Shown piece after piece: positions 1 through 10,809 of a stretch of 64,000 nucleotides of DNA. Each line of letters starts with the position of its first letter. Position 1 is the first letter of the stretch. The notes under the pieces are model-generated. The model was not told the origin of the DNA. It saw only the letters and a list, made by a program, of their open reading frames with translations, and made no database searches. The position numbers were made by a program, and so were the translations under genes. Origin of the DNA: Chromohalobacter marismortui (GTDB lineage Bacteria; Pseudomonadota; Gammaproteobacteria; Pseudomonadales; Halomonadaceae); contig NZ_SOBR01000004.1 of the NCBI RefSeq assembly GCF_004364315.1, forward strand, positions 248,001-312,000, given 5' to 3'.

Positions 1-2269
<2,269 letters not shown>

Positions 2270-3586
2270 ATGACCACGACCAACGACTTCGTTCACCAGC
2301 TCGACCGCCAGTACGTCTTTCATTCCTGGTCCCTGCAGGGGCAGCTCGATCCGCTGGTGATCGCCGGCGCCGAGGGGTGCCGCATGTGGGATTACACGGG
2401 CAAGGAATACCTGGATTTCAGCAGCCAGCTGGTGAACACCAATATCGGCCACCAGCATCCCAAGGTCATCGCCGCCATCAAGGAGCAGGCCGAAACGCTA
2501 GCCACGGTGGCCCCGGCGCATGCCAATCTGGCACGCGGCGAGGCCGCCAAGCGTATTGTGGAGCGTGCTCCGCAAGGCTTCTCCAAGGTGTTCTTCACCA
2601 ACGCCGGAGCGGATGCCAACGAGAACGCCATCCGCATGGCGCGGAGTTTCACTGGACGCGACAAGGTTCTTTCGGCGTATCGCTCCTATCACGGCAACAC
2701 CGGATCGGCCATCGTCGCCACGGGCGATCCGCGTCGCGTGCCCAACGAGTTCGCGCGGGGCCATGCGCACTTCTTCAATCCCTATCTGTATCGCAGCGAC
2801 TTCTGGGCCAGCGACGAGCAAGAGGAATCCCAGCGCGCCTTGCAGCACCTGCGTCGGGTCATCGAATGCGAAGGCCCCGGCGCCATCGCCGCCATTCTGC
2901 TCGAGCCGATCCCCGGCACGGCGGGCGTACTGACGCCCCCGGCAGACTACTTGAAGGGCGTGCGGGTGTTGGCCGACGAGTTCGGCATCCTGTTGATCTT
3001 CGATGAAGTGATGGCCGGTTTCGGACGTACCGGGCGCTGGTTCGCCTTCGAACACTTCGATGTCACGCCGGATCTGATCGTCTTTGCCAAGGGGGTCAAT
3101 TCCGGTTATGTCCCCGCCGGCGGCGTCGTGGTCTCGGACGCCATCAGCCGTCATTTCGACGAGCACATGTTCTTCGGCGGCCTGACCTATTCCGGGCATC
3201 CGCTGGCGATGGCTTCTATCGTTGCCACGCTGGATGCCATGCGCGACGAAGGGGTCGTGGAAAACGCCGCCCGCATCGGCGAAGGCGTGCTCGGCCAGGG
3301 GCTCGAGCGCCTGGCGCGCGAGCATGCCATCGTCGGCGAAACACGCGGACGGGGAGTCTTTCATGCCCTGGAACTGGTCAGCGACCGCGAGAGCCGCACG
3401 CCGCTATCAGCGAGTGCGATGCGCGAGATCAAGCACGCCCTGCTCGCCGAAGGCATGCTGCCGTTCGTGGCCGAAAACCGCATTCATGTGGTGCCGCCGT
3501 GCATCGTCAGTGAGGCGGAAACCCAGCAGGGGCTGGCGATTCTGGATAACGTCCTGGGCGAGATGTCGGCCAAGCACGCCGCGTGA
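2270..3586 (+). CDS. Class III PLP aminotransferase (taurine:pyruvate aminotransferase-like)
   Basis: Fold-type I, class III omega-aminotransferase of 438 residues. The PLP aspartate is in IFDEVMAGFGRTG (Asp245) and the Schiff-base lysine in FAKGVNSGYVP (Lys274). The N-terminal FHSWSLQG and SSQLVNTNIGHQHP blocks resemble taurine-pyruvate aminotransferases, but the amino donor cannot be fixed from sequence. The start is ATG 2270 with AGGA eight bases upstream; an in-frame TTG at 2264 is less likely. It faces a MocR regulator, with an ABC transporter operon beyond, suggesting that an imported amine or amino acid is transaminated here. Confidence 0.88.
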   Translation: MTTTNDFVHQLDRQYVFHSWSLQGQLDPLVIAGAEGCRMWDYTGKEYLDFSSQLVNTNIGHQHPKVIAAIKEQAETLATVAPAHANLARGEAAKRIVERAPQGFSKVFFTNAGADANENAIRMARSFTGRDKVLSAYRSYHGNTGSAIVATGDPRRVPNEFARGHAHFFNPYLYRSDFWASDEQEESQRALQHLRRVIECEGPGAIAAILLEPIPGTAGVLTPPADYLKGVRVLADEFGILLIFDEVMAGFGRTGRWFAFEHFDVTPDLIVFAKGVNSGYVPAGGVVVSDAISRHFDEHMFFGGLTYSGHPLAMASIVATLDAMRDEGVVENAARIGEGVLGQGLERLAREHAIVGETRGRGVFHALELVSDRESRTPLSASAMREIKHALLAEGMLPFVAENRIHVVPPCIVSEAETQQGLAILDNVLGEMSAKHAA

Positions 3587-3651
3587 TCGCCTGGGGTCGC
3601 GGGCGGCATCACCGCCGCACCCGCCAGTGCGGTGAAGCACAAGATACCATG

Positions 3652-3671
3652 CGCCGGGCCTGTGCCCGGCG
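3652..3671. terminator. Hairpin between convergent aminotransferase and mocR genes
   Basis: Perfect 8-bp stem CGCCGGGC / GCCCGGCG with a CTGT loop in the 100-base gap between two convergent genes. There is no T-run on either side, so a bidirectional terminator is inferred from position and stability only. Confidence 0.45.
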
Positions 3672-3688
3672 TCATCGTGGGTACGCCG

Positions 3689-5149
3689 CTATCCCAGCGT
3701 TCGCGCCAGGCGTTCGATACCCGACTCAATGCGTTCGGCGTCGATGGCGCCGAATCCCAGGCGCATGAAGTTGCGCGGCGGCACACGTTCGAAGAAATGC
3801 TGAAAACCCGGCTCGATGAGCACGCCGTCTTGCGCCGCCTGCCAGGCCAGACGCTGGGTATCCACGTCTTGCGGTGCTTCCAGCCAGAACACGCTGGCAT
3901 GATCGCCGCCGACGCGCCGGCAATCGCTCAAGTGCCTGACAATGGCGTCGTTCATGCACTCCCAGCGGTGGCGCATCTCGTCGGCGAACTGCCGCAGGTA
4001 GCGGTCGTAATGGCCCTGGGCGAGAAACTGCGCCAGTTGTTGTTGCAAGCTCGACGGCGGGTGGCGATACATCAACCGCCGCAGCGCACGCAGCTCGTCG
4101 ATCAACTCGGCGTCGGCCACGAGGTAGCCAAGGCGTAGCCCCGGCGAGAGCGGTTTGGACAGGCTGCTCATGTAGATCACCCGCCCACCGGCTCGGCTGG
4201 CTTTCAGCGCCGGCTGCGCCTGACGGTCGAAGTTCACTTCTGCGTCATAATCGTCCTCGAGCACGATTTGATCGAAGCGCTGGATCTGTTTAATCAACTG
4301 CTCGCGACGCTCGTGGCTCATGGTGATGCCGGTCGGCCCCTGATGGCTAGGCGTCACGTAGAGGTAATCACAGCGTGGTGTCTCGGCATCGAGCCGCATG
4401 CCCTCTCCGTCCACGTGCTGGTAGTGAAGCTGGGCACCCTGGCGCAGGAAGACGTTGACCGCCTCGCGATACCCGGGGTTCTCGACGGCGACCCGCGTCT
4501 CCCTGTCGAACAACAGCTGCGCGATCAAAAACAGTGCATTCTGCGATCCCAGGGTCACCAAAATCTCATCGCTCTGTGCATGAATGCCCCGCTTGGGCAG
4601 CACCCGCGTGCGTAATTGCTCAATCAGCATTGGGTCGTCTTGATCGTAGCGATCGCTGAGCCAATGACGCTCGCGATTCCCACCCAACAGGCGTCGCGAC
4701 GTCTCGCGCCATTGTTCGAGGGGAAACAACCGCGTATCCAGTTGCCCATAGACGAAGGGGAATTCGTAATGCATCCAGTTGCTGGGACGCAGTACGCCCT
4801 GCAAATGACTGGGGCGATGCGTGAAGCGTTTGCTCCAGGAGGGTGCATCCACCGCCGTCTGGCTCGTCGCTTGGGCCAGCGCCAGGGTATCGCTGTCATG
4901 ATATGCATCGTGCAGGTAATACCCGCTGCGCGGCCGGCTGACCAGGTAGCCGTCCTCGACCAGGCCTTCGTACACCAACGCTACGGTATTGCGCGAAATG
5001 CCCAGTTGCAGGGACAAACGGCGACATGACGGCAACGCCTCGTCGGCGGGAATGGTCCCGGTATGGATCGCATCGAGCAGCGACTCGCGCAGCTGTTCCT
5101 GCAACCCGCGCTGGGTATCGAAATCGAGATGGAAATAATGGTCGAGCAT
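3689..5149 (-). CDS. MocR/GabR-type transcriptional regulator
   Basis: 486 residues. An N-terminal GntR-type winged helix (about 15-75, with SCRRLSLQLGISRNTVALVYEGL) is followed by a full aminotransferase-fold effector domain. The effector domain has EDDYD (298-302) and the PLP lysine in SLSKPLSPG (Lys332). Such proteins bind PLP and sense an amine or amino acid. The start is ATG 5149, chosen for the GGGAGAG ribosome site just upstream; an in-frame extension to 5206 lacks one. It is divergent from the ABC transporter operon and convergent with the aminotransferase, so it probably controls one or both. Confidence 0.92.
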   Translation of the reverse strand: MLDHYFHLDFDTQRGLQEQLRESLLDAIHTGTIPADEALPSCRRLSLQLGISRNTVALVYEGLVEDGYLVSRPRSGYYLHDAYHDSDTLALAQATSQTAVDAPSWSKRFTHRPSHLQGVLRPSNWMHYEFPFVYGQLDTRLFPLEQWRETSRRLLGGNRERHWLSDRYDQDDPMLIEQLRTRVLPKRGIHAQSDEILVTLGSQNALFLIAQLLFDRETRVAVENPGYREAVNVFLRQGAQLHYQHVDGEGMRLDAETPRCDYLYVTPSHQGPTGITMSHERREQLIKQIQRFDQIVLEDDYDAEVNFDRQAQPALKASRAGGRVIYMSSLSKPLSPGLRLGYLVADAELIDELRALRRLMYRHPPSSLQQQLAQFLAQGHYDRYLRQFADEMRHRWECMNDAIVRHLSDCRRVGGDHASVFWLEAPQDVDTQRLAWQAAQDGVLIEPGFQHFFERVPPRNFMRLGFGAIDAERIESGIERLARTLG

Positions 5150-5396
5150 CGTTCTCTCCCGATGTGGCATCACACCGGAAGAGATGCAAGGAACGCGCCA
5201 TGACATCTCGATCCCTGCCTGGCGGCATGATTAGGCGCCGAAGCATCTGGCCAACCGGTGTCCACCAACTGGCTCTATAGCGACCAACGTCGAATTCATT
5301 AGGGTGGAATCACCAAGTTCGCGATTGCCGCCATCGCGGCGAGCCGTCTTCGGTCTCACTCAGCCAACGATCTCAACAACAACAGCGAAGGTGATT

Positions 5397-6278
5397 ATGA
5401 TGCTTCCCACGACTCGTAACGCAGGTCGCTCAACGGAGTCCTCTCCCCGCCGTTTCCTTTCCAGAGCCTTGGCCGCCACCATAGCCGGCACTTTGATGTC
5501 GTTGTCGCTACCCGCCCTGGCGGCAGATCTGGAGGAAATCCAGGAACGTGGTTACATGGAGGTGGCCACCGAGGATAACTACGCCCCCTTCAACTTCATC
5601 GAAAACGGCAAAGCCAAGGGCTTCAACGCCGACTTCGAGATCCGCCAGTCGATCCTGCCGTGGACCGGCCTGCTCGCGGCGGTCTCCAACGATCAGTACG
5701 ACATGGCCTTGACCGGGGCTTCGGTCTCCGACGAGCGTTTGCGGGTCTTCAACTACACCCCGCCCTACGCCTCGGCGCAACACTTCTACATCAAGCGCGC
5801 CGGTGACGAGCGCCTGCAAAGCGTGGCCGACCTGAGCGGCAAGACCCTCGGCGTGCAAGCAGGCAGCGTGTTGCTGTCACGCCTCCCCGAGCTCGAGAAG
5901 ATGCTCGAGGAGCGAGGCGGCGAACTTGGCGAGGTCGTGGAATACGCGTCCTACCCGGAAGCCTTCGCCGATTTGGCCAACGGCCGCTTGGATTACGTGA
6001 TCGACTCGGCGGTGCCGGTGAATACACTGGTGGCCTCCAAGCCGGACGTATTCGCCAAGGGGCAGGCAGTCTCCGGGGCAGGCTACGTCTCCTGGCCGAT
6101 TCCCAAGGATAGCCCGGAACTGCTCGCTTACATGACCGACTTTCTCGAGCATATGAAGGAAACCGGCCGTCTCGCCGAGTTGCAGAAGAAATGGTTCGGT
6201 GAAAGCTTCCCCAACCTGCCCGACGAGCCGCTGACCAGCGTCGAACAATTCCACGAACTGGCCGGCCTCGACGGCTGA
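5397..6278 (+). CDS. Polar amino-acid ABC transporter, substrate-binding protein (with internal gap)
   Basis: Periplasmic solute-binding protein of the PAAT family. A twin-arginine-free signal peptide ends at LPALA-A. Family blocks YAPFNFIENGKAKGF, YDMALTGASVSDER and LSGKTLGVQAGS follow. The distance from the GF of the first block to the W of ILPWTGLLAAV is 14 residues, where the family usually has about 24, so roughly 10 residues of the first lobe are missing in frame. The start is ATG 5397 or the adjacent ATG 5400, after GAAGGTG. It is first in a four-gene transporter operon. The substrate is unknown; an amino acid or amine is likely. Confidence 0.85.
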   Translation: MMLPTTRNAGRSTESSPRRFLSRALAATIAGTLMSLSLPALAADLEEIQERGYMEVATEDNYAPFNFIENGKAKGFNADFEIRQSILPWTGLLAAVSNDQYDMALTGASVSDERLRVFNYTPPYASAQHFYIKRAGDERLQSVADLSGKTLGVQAGSVLLSRLPELEKMLEERGGELGEVVEYASYPEAFADLANGRLDYVIDSAVPVNTLVASKPDVFAKGQAVSGAGYVSWPIPKDSPELLAYMTDFLEHMKETGRLAELQKKWFGESFPNLPDEPLTSVEQFHELAGLDG

Positions 6279-6361
6279 ACGCCCAGACGTGCCGACGTGT
6301 CAACACGGCGCCTTGGCCCCGCCACGGCGCCGCCTATCCTCCTTAGCTCGGGGAATCTGTC

Positions 6362-7003
6362 ATGAATGCCAGCGCCTGGCAAATGTTGCTGGAAGGGGCC
6401 TGGACCACCGTCTGGATCTCCGCTGTCTCGATTGCCATCGGCGTCTTGGCGGGTTTGGTCATCGCCCTGATTCGCCTCGCGCGAATTCCCATCGTCGACC
6501 AACTTCTCGTGCTCTACATCAGCGTGGCACGCGCCACGCCCCTGGTGACCCTGGCACTGTTCATCTTTCTCAGCGCGCCCGATCTGGGGCTCGACTTCAA
6601 CCGTAGCGTCGCCGGCATCCTGGCGTTGACGCTCAATACCACGGCCTTCAATGCCGAGATCTGGCGCAGCGCCTTTCGCAACTTCTCCCGCGAGCAGCGC
6701 GAAGCGGCCATGGCCACGGGAATGACGCCGTGGATCACTTTTCGCCGCATCATGCTGCCTCAGATGGTAATCACCAGCCTGCCCGGGCTGATCAACGAGA
6801 TGTCGTTTCTGATCAAGGGCAGCCCCGCCATCGCGGTAATCGGCATCGTCGATCTTACACGCGTGACCAATCGCATTTCGGCCGTGACCTACGAGCCGCT
6901 ACCGCCGATTCTCGTCGCCGGCGCGCTCTACATGATGGTAATCGGTTGCCTGATCTGGCTGCAGCGCATTTTCGAGCGCCGCGCCAACCGGCTGGCCATG
7001 TGA
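6362..7003 (+). CDS. Amino-acid ABC transporter permease (HisM/GlnP type)
   Basis: 213-residue inner-membrane permease with about five hydrophobic segments. The EAA-type cytoplasmic loop reads REQREAAMATGMTPWITFRRIMLPQ, which contacts the ATPase. It is the second gene of the SBP-permease-permease-ATPase operon, 83 bases after the binding protein and 10 bases before the next permease. ATG 6362 follows TCGGGGAATC. Pairing with a second permease implies a heterodimeric channel. Confidence 0.92.
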   Translation: MNASAWQMLLEGAWTTVWISAVSIAIGVLAGLVIALIRLARIPIVDQLLVLYISVARATPLVTLALFIFLSAPDLGLDFNRSVAGILALTLNTTAFNAEIWRSAFRNFSREQREAAMATGMTPWITFRRIMLPQMVITSLPGLINEMSFLIKGSPAIAVIGIVDLTRVTNRISAVTYEPLPPILVAGALYMMVIGCLIWLQRIFERRANRLAM

Positions 7004-7013
7004 GGAGACGGCA

Positions 7014-7679
7014 ATGAGCAATTGGGAAATTCTGTGGCAGGCGCGCGACGAGTTCTTGATCGGTTTCTGGCGCACGCTGGAGATCTTCGGTCTCTCGATC
7101 GCCGGTGCTTTTCTGATTGGCTGCGGCCTGTTGTATCTGCTCGAGGGCAGCCGCAAACGACTGACCATGCCGTTACGCATCTTCATCGATGCCATGCGCA
7201 TGCTACCGTTCTTGATCCTCGTGTATCTGCTGTATTACGGCCTGCCATCCGTTGGCATTCGCCTCGATGCCTGGTGGACGGGGGTGGGCGCGTTGGCGGT
7301 ATACCATGGCACCTATTTCGCCGAGATCTTCCGCAGCAACCGTCTGACCTTCCCACCGGGGCAGATCGAGGCTGCCAAGGCGCATGGCTTCACCAAGAGC
7401 AAGATGTTTTTCCGGCTGATTCTGCCGCAAGTCATCATGCAGACCCGGCCATTGCTGGGCAATCAGCTGATTTACGCCCTGAAGGATACGGCGTTTCTGG
7501 TGATCATTACCGTGCGCGAGCTCACGGCGGTGGCCAATAGCCTGTCGAGTACCTATTTCATTCCCACCGAGGCGTTCATCGTCGTCATCGGCTTTTACTG
7601 GGCGCTCAGCGTGGCGATGGAAATCATCATCAAACAATGCGGGCGCTTCAGCGCCAAGCGGGGGTTCGACAATGTCTGA
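7014..7679 (+). CDS. Amino-acid ABC transporter permease, second subunit
   Basis: 221 residues, PAAT-family permease. The EAA loop [24 protein letters not shown] is followed by the conserved alanine/leucine-rich [13 protein letters not shown] segment. GAGGAGACGGCA precedes ATG 7014. Its last 8 bases overlap the ATPase gene, so the two are probably translationally coupled. With the preceding permease it forms the membrane part of the transporter. Confidence 0.92.
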   Translation: MSNWEILWQARDEFLIGFWRTLEIFGLSIAGAFLIGCGLLYLLEGSRKRLTMPLRIFIDAMRMLPFLILVYLLYYGLPSVGIRLDAWWTGVGALAVYHGTYFAEIFRSNRLTFPPGQIEAAKAHGFTKSKMFFRLILPQVIMQTRPLLGNQLIYALKDTAFLVIITVRELTAVANSLSSTYFIPTEAFIVVIGFYWALSVAMEIIIKQCGRFSAKRGFDNV

Positions 7680-8460
7680 AGCCAACACGTCCGAGACGGC
7701 CGCGGTATCGATCCGCCATCTTTCGAAAAGCTTCGATGACGTCGAAGTGCTGCGCGACGTCGAACTGGAGGTCAAGACCGGAGAAGTCGTCACGATCATC
7801 GGTTCGTCAGGCTCGGGCAAGTCGACGCTGTTGCGTTGCATCAACTGGCTCGAGAAGCCCGACCGGGGCAGCATTCATATCGCCGGGCAGCGCATCGGCG
7901 TCCACGATGATGGGCGCGCGATGCCGGTACGCGAGCTGGCCAAGGTGCGCGCCAAGACCGGCATGGTGTTCCAGGGCTTCAATCTGTGGCCACACCTCAA
8001 CGTGCTGCACAACGTCACCGAAGCACCGATCCATGTTCAGGGCAAGTCCAAACGGGAGGCCGAGGCACTTGCCAAAGCGCTGCTCGACAAGGTCGGCATG
8101 TCGCACAAACACGACAGCTACCCCAACACGCTCTCGGGCGGCCAGAAACAGCGTGTGGCCATCGCCCGGGCATTGGCCATGCAGCCGACGGTGATGCTCT
8201 TCGACGAGCCTACCTCGGCACTGGACCCGGAGCTGGTGGGCGAGGTGCTGGCGGTGATCAAGGATCTCTCCGCCGAGGGCTACACCATGGTCATGGTGAC
8301 GCACGAGATGGCCTTCGCCCGCGCGGTGTCGGATCAGGTCGTCTTCCTGGAAAAAGGCCTGATCATCGAGCGCGCCGACCCGGAGACCTTCTTCACCACC
8401 CCCAAGACCGATCGCGTACGCAAGTTCCTCGAAAATCACGACACGCCCTCGCCCGCCTGA
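7672..8460 (+). CDS. Amino-acid ABC transporter ATP-binding protein (GlnQ/HisP type)
   Basis: 262 residues with all ABC motifs: Walker [11 protein letters not shown]-loop [10 protein letters not shown], signature LSGGQKQR, Walker [15 protein letters not shown] and switch histidine VTHEMAFA. It energises the permease pair encoded just upstream, overlapping the second permease by 8 bases. It ends the operon 31 bases from the convergent amidase gene. Confidence 0.95.
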   Translation: MSEANTSETAAVSIRHLSKSFDDVEVLRDVELEVKTGEVVTIIGSSGSGKSTLLRCINWLEKPDRGSIHIAGQRIGVHDDGRAMPVRELAKVRAKTGMVFQGFNLWPHLNVLHNVTEAPIHVQGKSKREAEALAKALLDKVGMSHKHDSYPNTLSGGQKQRVAIARALAMQPTVMLFDEPTSALDPELVGEVLAVIKDLSAEGYTMVMVTHEMAFARAVSDQVVFLEKGLIIERADPETFFTTPKTDRVRKFLENHDTPSPA

Positions 8461-8491
8461 ACGGACGAGGCGCTTCACCGACCGACGCCGC

Positions 8492-9907
8492 TCAGCCCGT
8501 CTGGGCGGGGTCGGGCACCGTCGGGAAACGTGGCGGATGCGCCTGCATGAAGGCATGGCAGGCACGCAGCACACGAATATCGTCGTGCTTGCCGCCCGCG
8601 AGCTGAAAGCCAACCGGCATGCCCGCGTCGGTGAAGCCGCATGGCACGGAGGCGGCGGGTTGCTGGCTGAGATTGAAGGGATATGAGAAAGGCGCCCATT
8701 CCTCCCAATCGCGCATGCCACTCCCCGGCGGCACCTCATGGTTGGCTTCGAACGGCGACACCGCCACCGAGGGCGTCATCAACAGGTGATACTCCTGATT
8801 GAAGTGTTCGAGTCGCTCGGTCAGGCGCGCACGGGCCTCCAGCGCGCGGAAGAAATCCAGCGCACTCCAGCGCTCGGCGATGCGTGCATTGGCCACCAGC
8901 CCCGGATCGAGCAGGCTGCGCTCGTGCTCGGTGGACTGCGACCACACCTCCAGCGAGGCGGTGAACCATATCTTCTGAAAGATCTCGATCGGCGATTCGA
9001 AGCCGGGGTGAATCTCCTCGACCTCGGCCCCCAGGGCTTGAAGCTTTTCGGCCGCTTCTCGGACGCGGGCGGCAATCTGCGGATCGACTTGGGCATAGCC
9101 AAGATCCGGCGAGTAGGCGATACGCAAACCGCGCAGGTCGCAATCCAGGTCCACGCCCCAGTCGTCAGGCTGCCCGCGTGCTGCATAAGGATCACGATAA
9201 TCGTAACGCCCGATCACGTTGAGCATGCGCGCCGCGTCCGGCACGTTGCGCGTCAACGGACCGATATGCGAGAGCGTTGGCGCCTTGGCGGGTGGCCATT
9301 GCGGCGTCCAGCCGAAGGTCGGCTTGAAACCGAATACGCCGGTAAAGGCGGCGGGTATGCGGATCGAGCCACCCGAGTCCCCGCCCTGGTGCAAGACGCC
9401 CATGTTGAGAGCGGCGGCAGCGGCCGCGCCCCCCGAGGAACCCCCTGGCGTCAGCCGCGTGTCCCATGGATTATAGGTGGCGCCGAACACGCGGTTGTCG
9501 GTGACGGCCTTCCAGCCAAACTCCGGGGTATTGGTCTTGCCCAGGAAGATGGCGCCCGCCTCACGCAGCATGCGTGCCGGCGGCGCATCGCCTTCGCAAG
9601 GCGCATCCGAGGTGGTCAACGAGCCATCACGGGCCGGCATGCCGGCCACTTCGGTCAAATCCTTCATCGACACCGGTACGCCGTCGATGGGGCTCAACGG
9701 CTTGCCCTGCCCCCAGCGACGCGCCGAGGCCTTGGCGGCCTGTTCGGCGCCCTCATGATCCACGTAGACATAGGCATTGACGGCGTCGTTGAAGCGTTCG
9801 ATGCGCGACAGCGCGGCACGCGTCGCCTCCAGAGGAGAAGCATCGCCCGATTCGAACAACGCGGCCAACTGCCCGGCATCCATCATGCCCAGATCCGTCT
9901 CTTGCAT
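8492..9907 (-). CDS. Amidase-signature-family amidase
   Basis: 471-residue amidase-signature hydrolase that cleaves a C-N amide bond. The Ser-cisSer-Lys triad is visible: Lys82 in VSMKDLTEV, Ser157/158 in PGGSSGG, and nucleophile Ser181 in DSGGSIRIPAAF. The start is ATG 9907 with GAGGG seven bases upstream; an in-frame ATG at 9940 has no such site. No signal peptide is seen, so it is cytoplasmic. Placed between an amino-acid/amine transporter and a GntR regulator, it may release an amine or acid from an imported amide. The substrate is unknown. Confidence 0.88.
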   Translation of the reverse strand: MQETDLGMMDAGQLAALFESGDASPLEATRAALSRIERFNDAVNAYVYVDHEGAEQAAKASARRWGQGKPLSPIDGVPVSMKDLTEVAGMPARDGSLTTSDAPCEGDAPPARMLREAGAIFLGKTNTPEFGWKAVTDNRVFGATYNPWDTRLTPGGSSGGAAAAAALNMGVLHQGGDSGGSIRIPAAFTGVFGFKPTFGWTPQWPPAKAPTLSHIGPLTRNVPDAARMLNVIGRYDYRDPYAARGQPDDWGVDLDCDLRGLRIAYSPDLGYAQVDPQIAARVREAAEKLQALGAEVEEIHPGFESPIEIFQKIWFTASLEVWSQSTEHERSLLDPGLVANARIAERWSALDFFRALEARARLTERLEHFNQEYHLLMTPSVAVSPFEANHEVPPGSGMRDWEEWAPFSYPFNLSQQPAASVPCGFTDAGMPVGFQLAGGKHDDIRVLRACHAFMQAHPPRFPTVPDPAQTG

Positions 9908-10076
9908 GACACCCTCACATCCCTGCTTGGTGAATGGCACGCGATTGCGTGTCAGAGGCCTAGGCTAGACGCGACACCCCAGCAAGGCAACGCCAAAGAA
10001 GCCTTGCGCACGATGACCGATACCCGCAGCAACGCTTATCATCGCTGTCAACGATGCCGTCAGCCTGGGAAACCCG

Positions 10077-10790
10077 ATGCCCGAAACGCCGTTCTATCTC
10101 CAGTTGCGTGACCGCCTGGTGGCGCTGATCGAGTCGGGAGAGCTGCGCCCCGCCGGCCGCCTGCCCGCCGAGCGCCTGCTGGCGGAGCGCTTCGCCACCA
10201 CACGGATCACGCTGCGCCAGGCGTTGTCGCAGCTGGAAAGCGAGGGACGCATCCATCGCCGCACCCGACGCGGCTGGTTCGTCTCGCCGCCCCGCGTGGA
10301 CTATACCCCCGACCGCGACCAGAGTTTCACCCAGTACGTCACGGCACAAGGCCGGCGCCCATTCACTCAGGTGTTGAGCCTGTACCATCGACCGGCGCCA
10401 CCGACGGTGGCACAGGCGCTCATGATTCCTCCGGAACACACGGTACTGAAAGTCTGTCGGCGGCGTTATATCGACGACCGGGCGGTTCTACTGGAACGCA
10501 TCTGGCTACGGGACGACCTGCTGCCGGGGCTGGCCGAAGGCGATTTCACGGCGTCGCTCTGGCAACGCCTGCATGATGACTACGGCATCGACCCGGTGCG
10601 CAAGTCGCTGCGACTCTACCCTACCGCGCTGACCGGCACTGAGGCCGAGACGCTCGGCGTGCATAGCGGAAGTGCAGGGCTTTGCGTGACGCGGACCACC
10701 TATGACCGTGACGGCCGCGCGCTCGAATACGACGAGGACCACTGGCTGCACGACGCCATCTGCATTCGTGCCGATGTCGACATGACGTAG
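10077..10790 (+). CDS. GntR-family regulator with UTRA effector domain (HutC/PhnF type)
   Basis: 237 residues. The N-terminal winged helix (about 5-70) contains RLPAERLLAERFATTRITLRQALSQLESEGRI. The UTRA ligand domain (about 90-232) includes VLKVCRRRYIDDRAVLLERIW and GRALEYDEDHW. ATG 10077 follows TGGGAA. It is divergent from the amidase gene across 169 bases and so probably regulates it. HutC-type proteins bind GT-N-TA-N-AC dyads; one such palindrome lies 1.5 kb downstream at 12284. Confidence 0.88.
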   Translation: MPETPFYLQLRDRLVALIESGELRPAGRLPAERLLAERFATTRITLRQALSQLESEGRIHRRTRRGWFVSPPRVDYTPDRDQSFTQYVTAQGRRPFTQVLSLYHRPAPPTVAQALMIPPEHTVLKVCRRRYIDDRAVLLERIWLRDDLLPGLAEGDFTASLWQRLHDDYGIDPVRKSLRLYPTALTGTEAETLGVHSGSAGLCVTRTTYDRDGRALEYDEDHWLHDAICIRADVDMT

Positions 10791-10809
10791 CGTCCTCGGC
10801 GGCCGCCCA

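Noticed and set aside
9908..10076. HutC-type operator between amidase and its GntR neighbour
   Set aside because: GCCTAGGC is an 8-bp palindrome but does not fit GT-N-TA-N-AC, and no longer dyad surrounds it.
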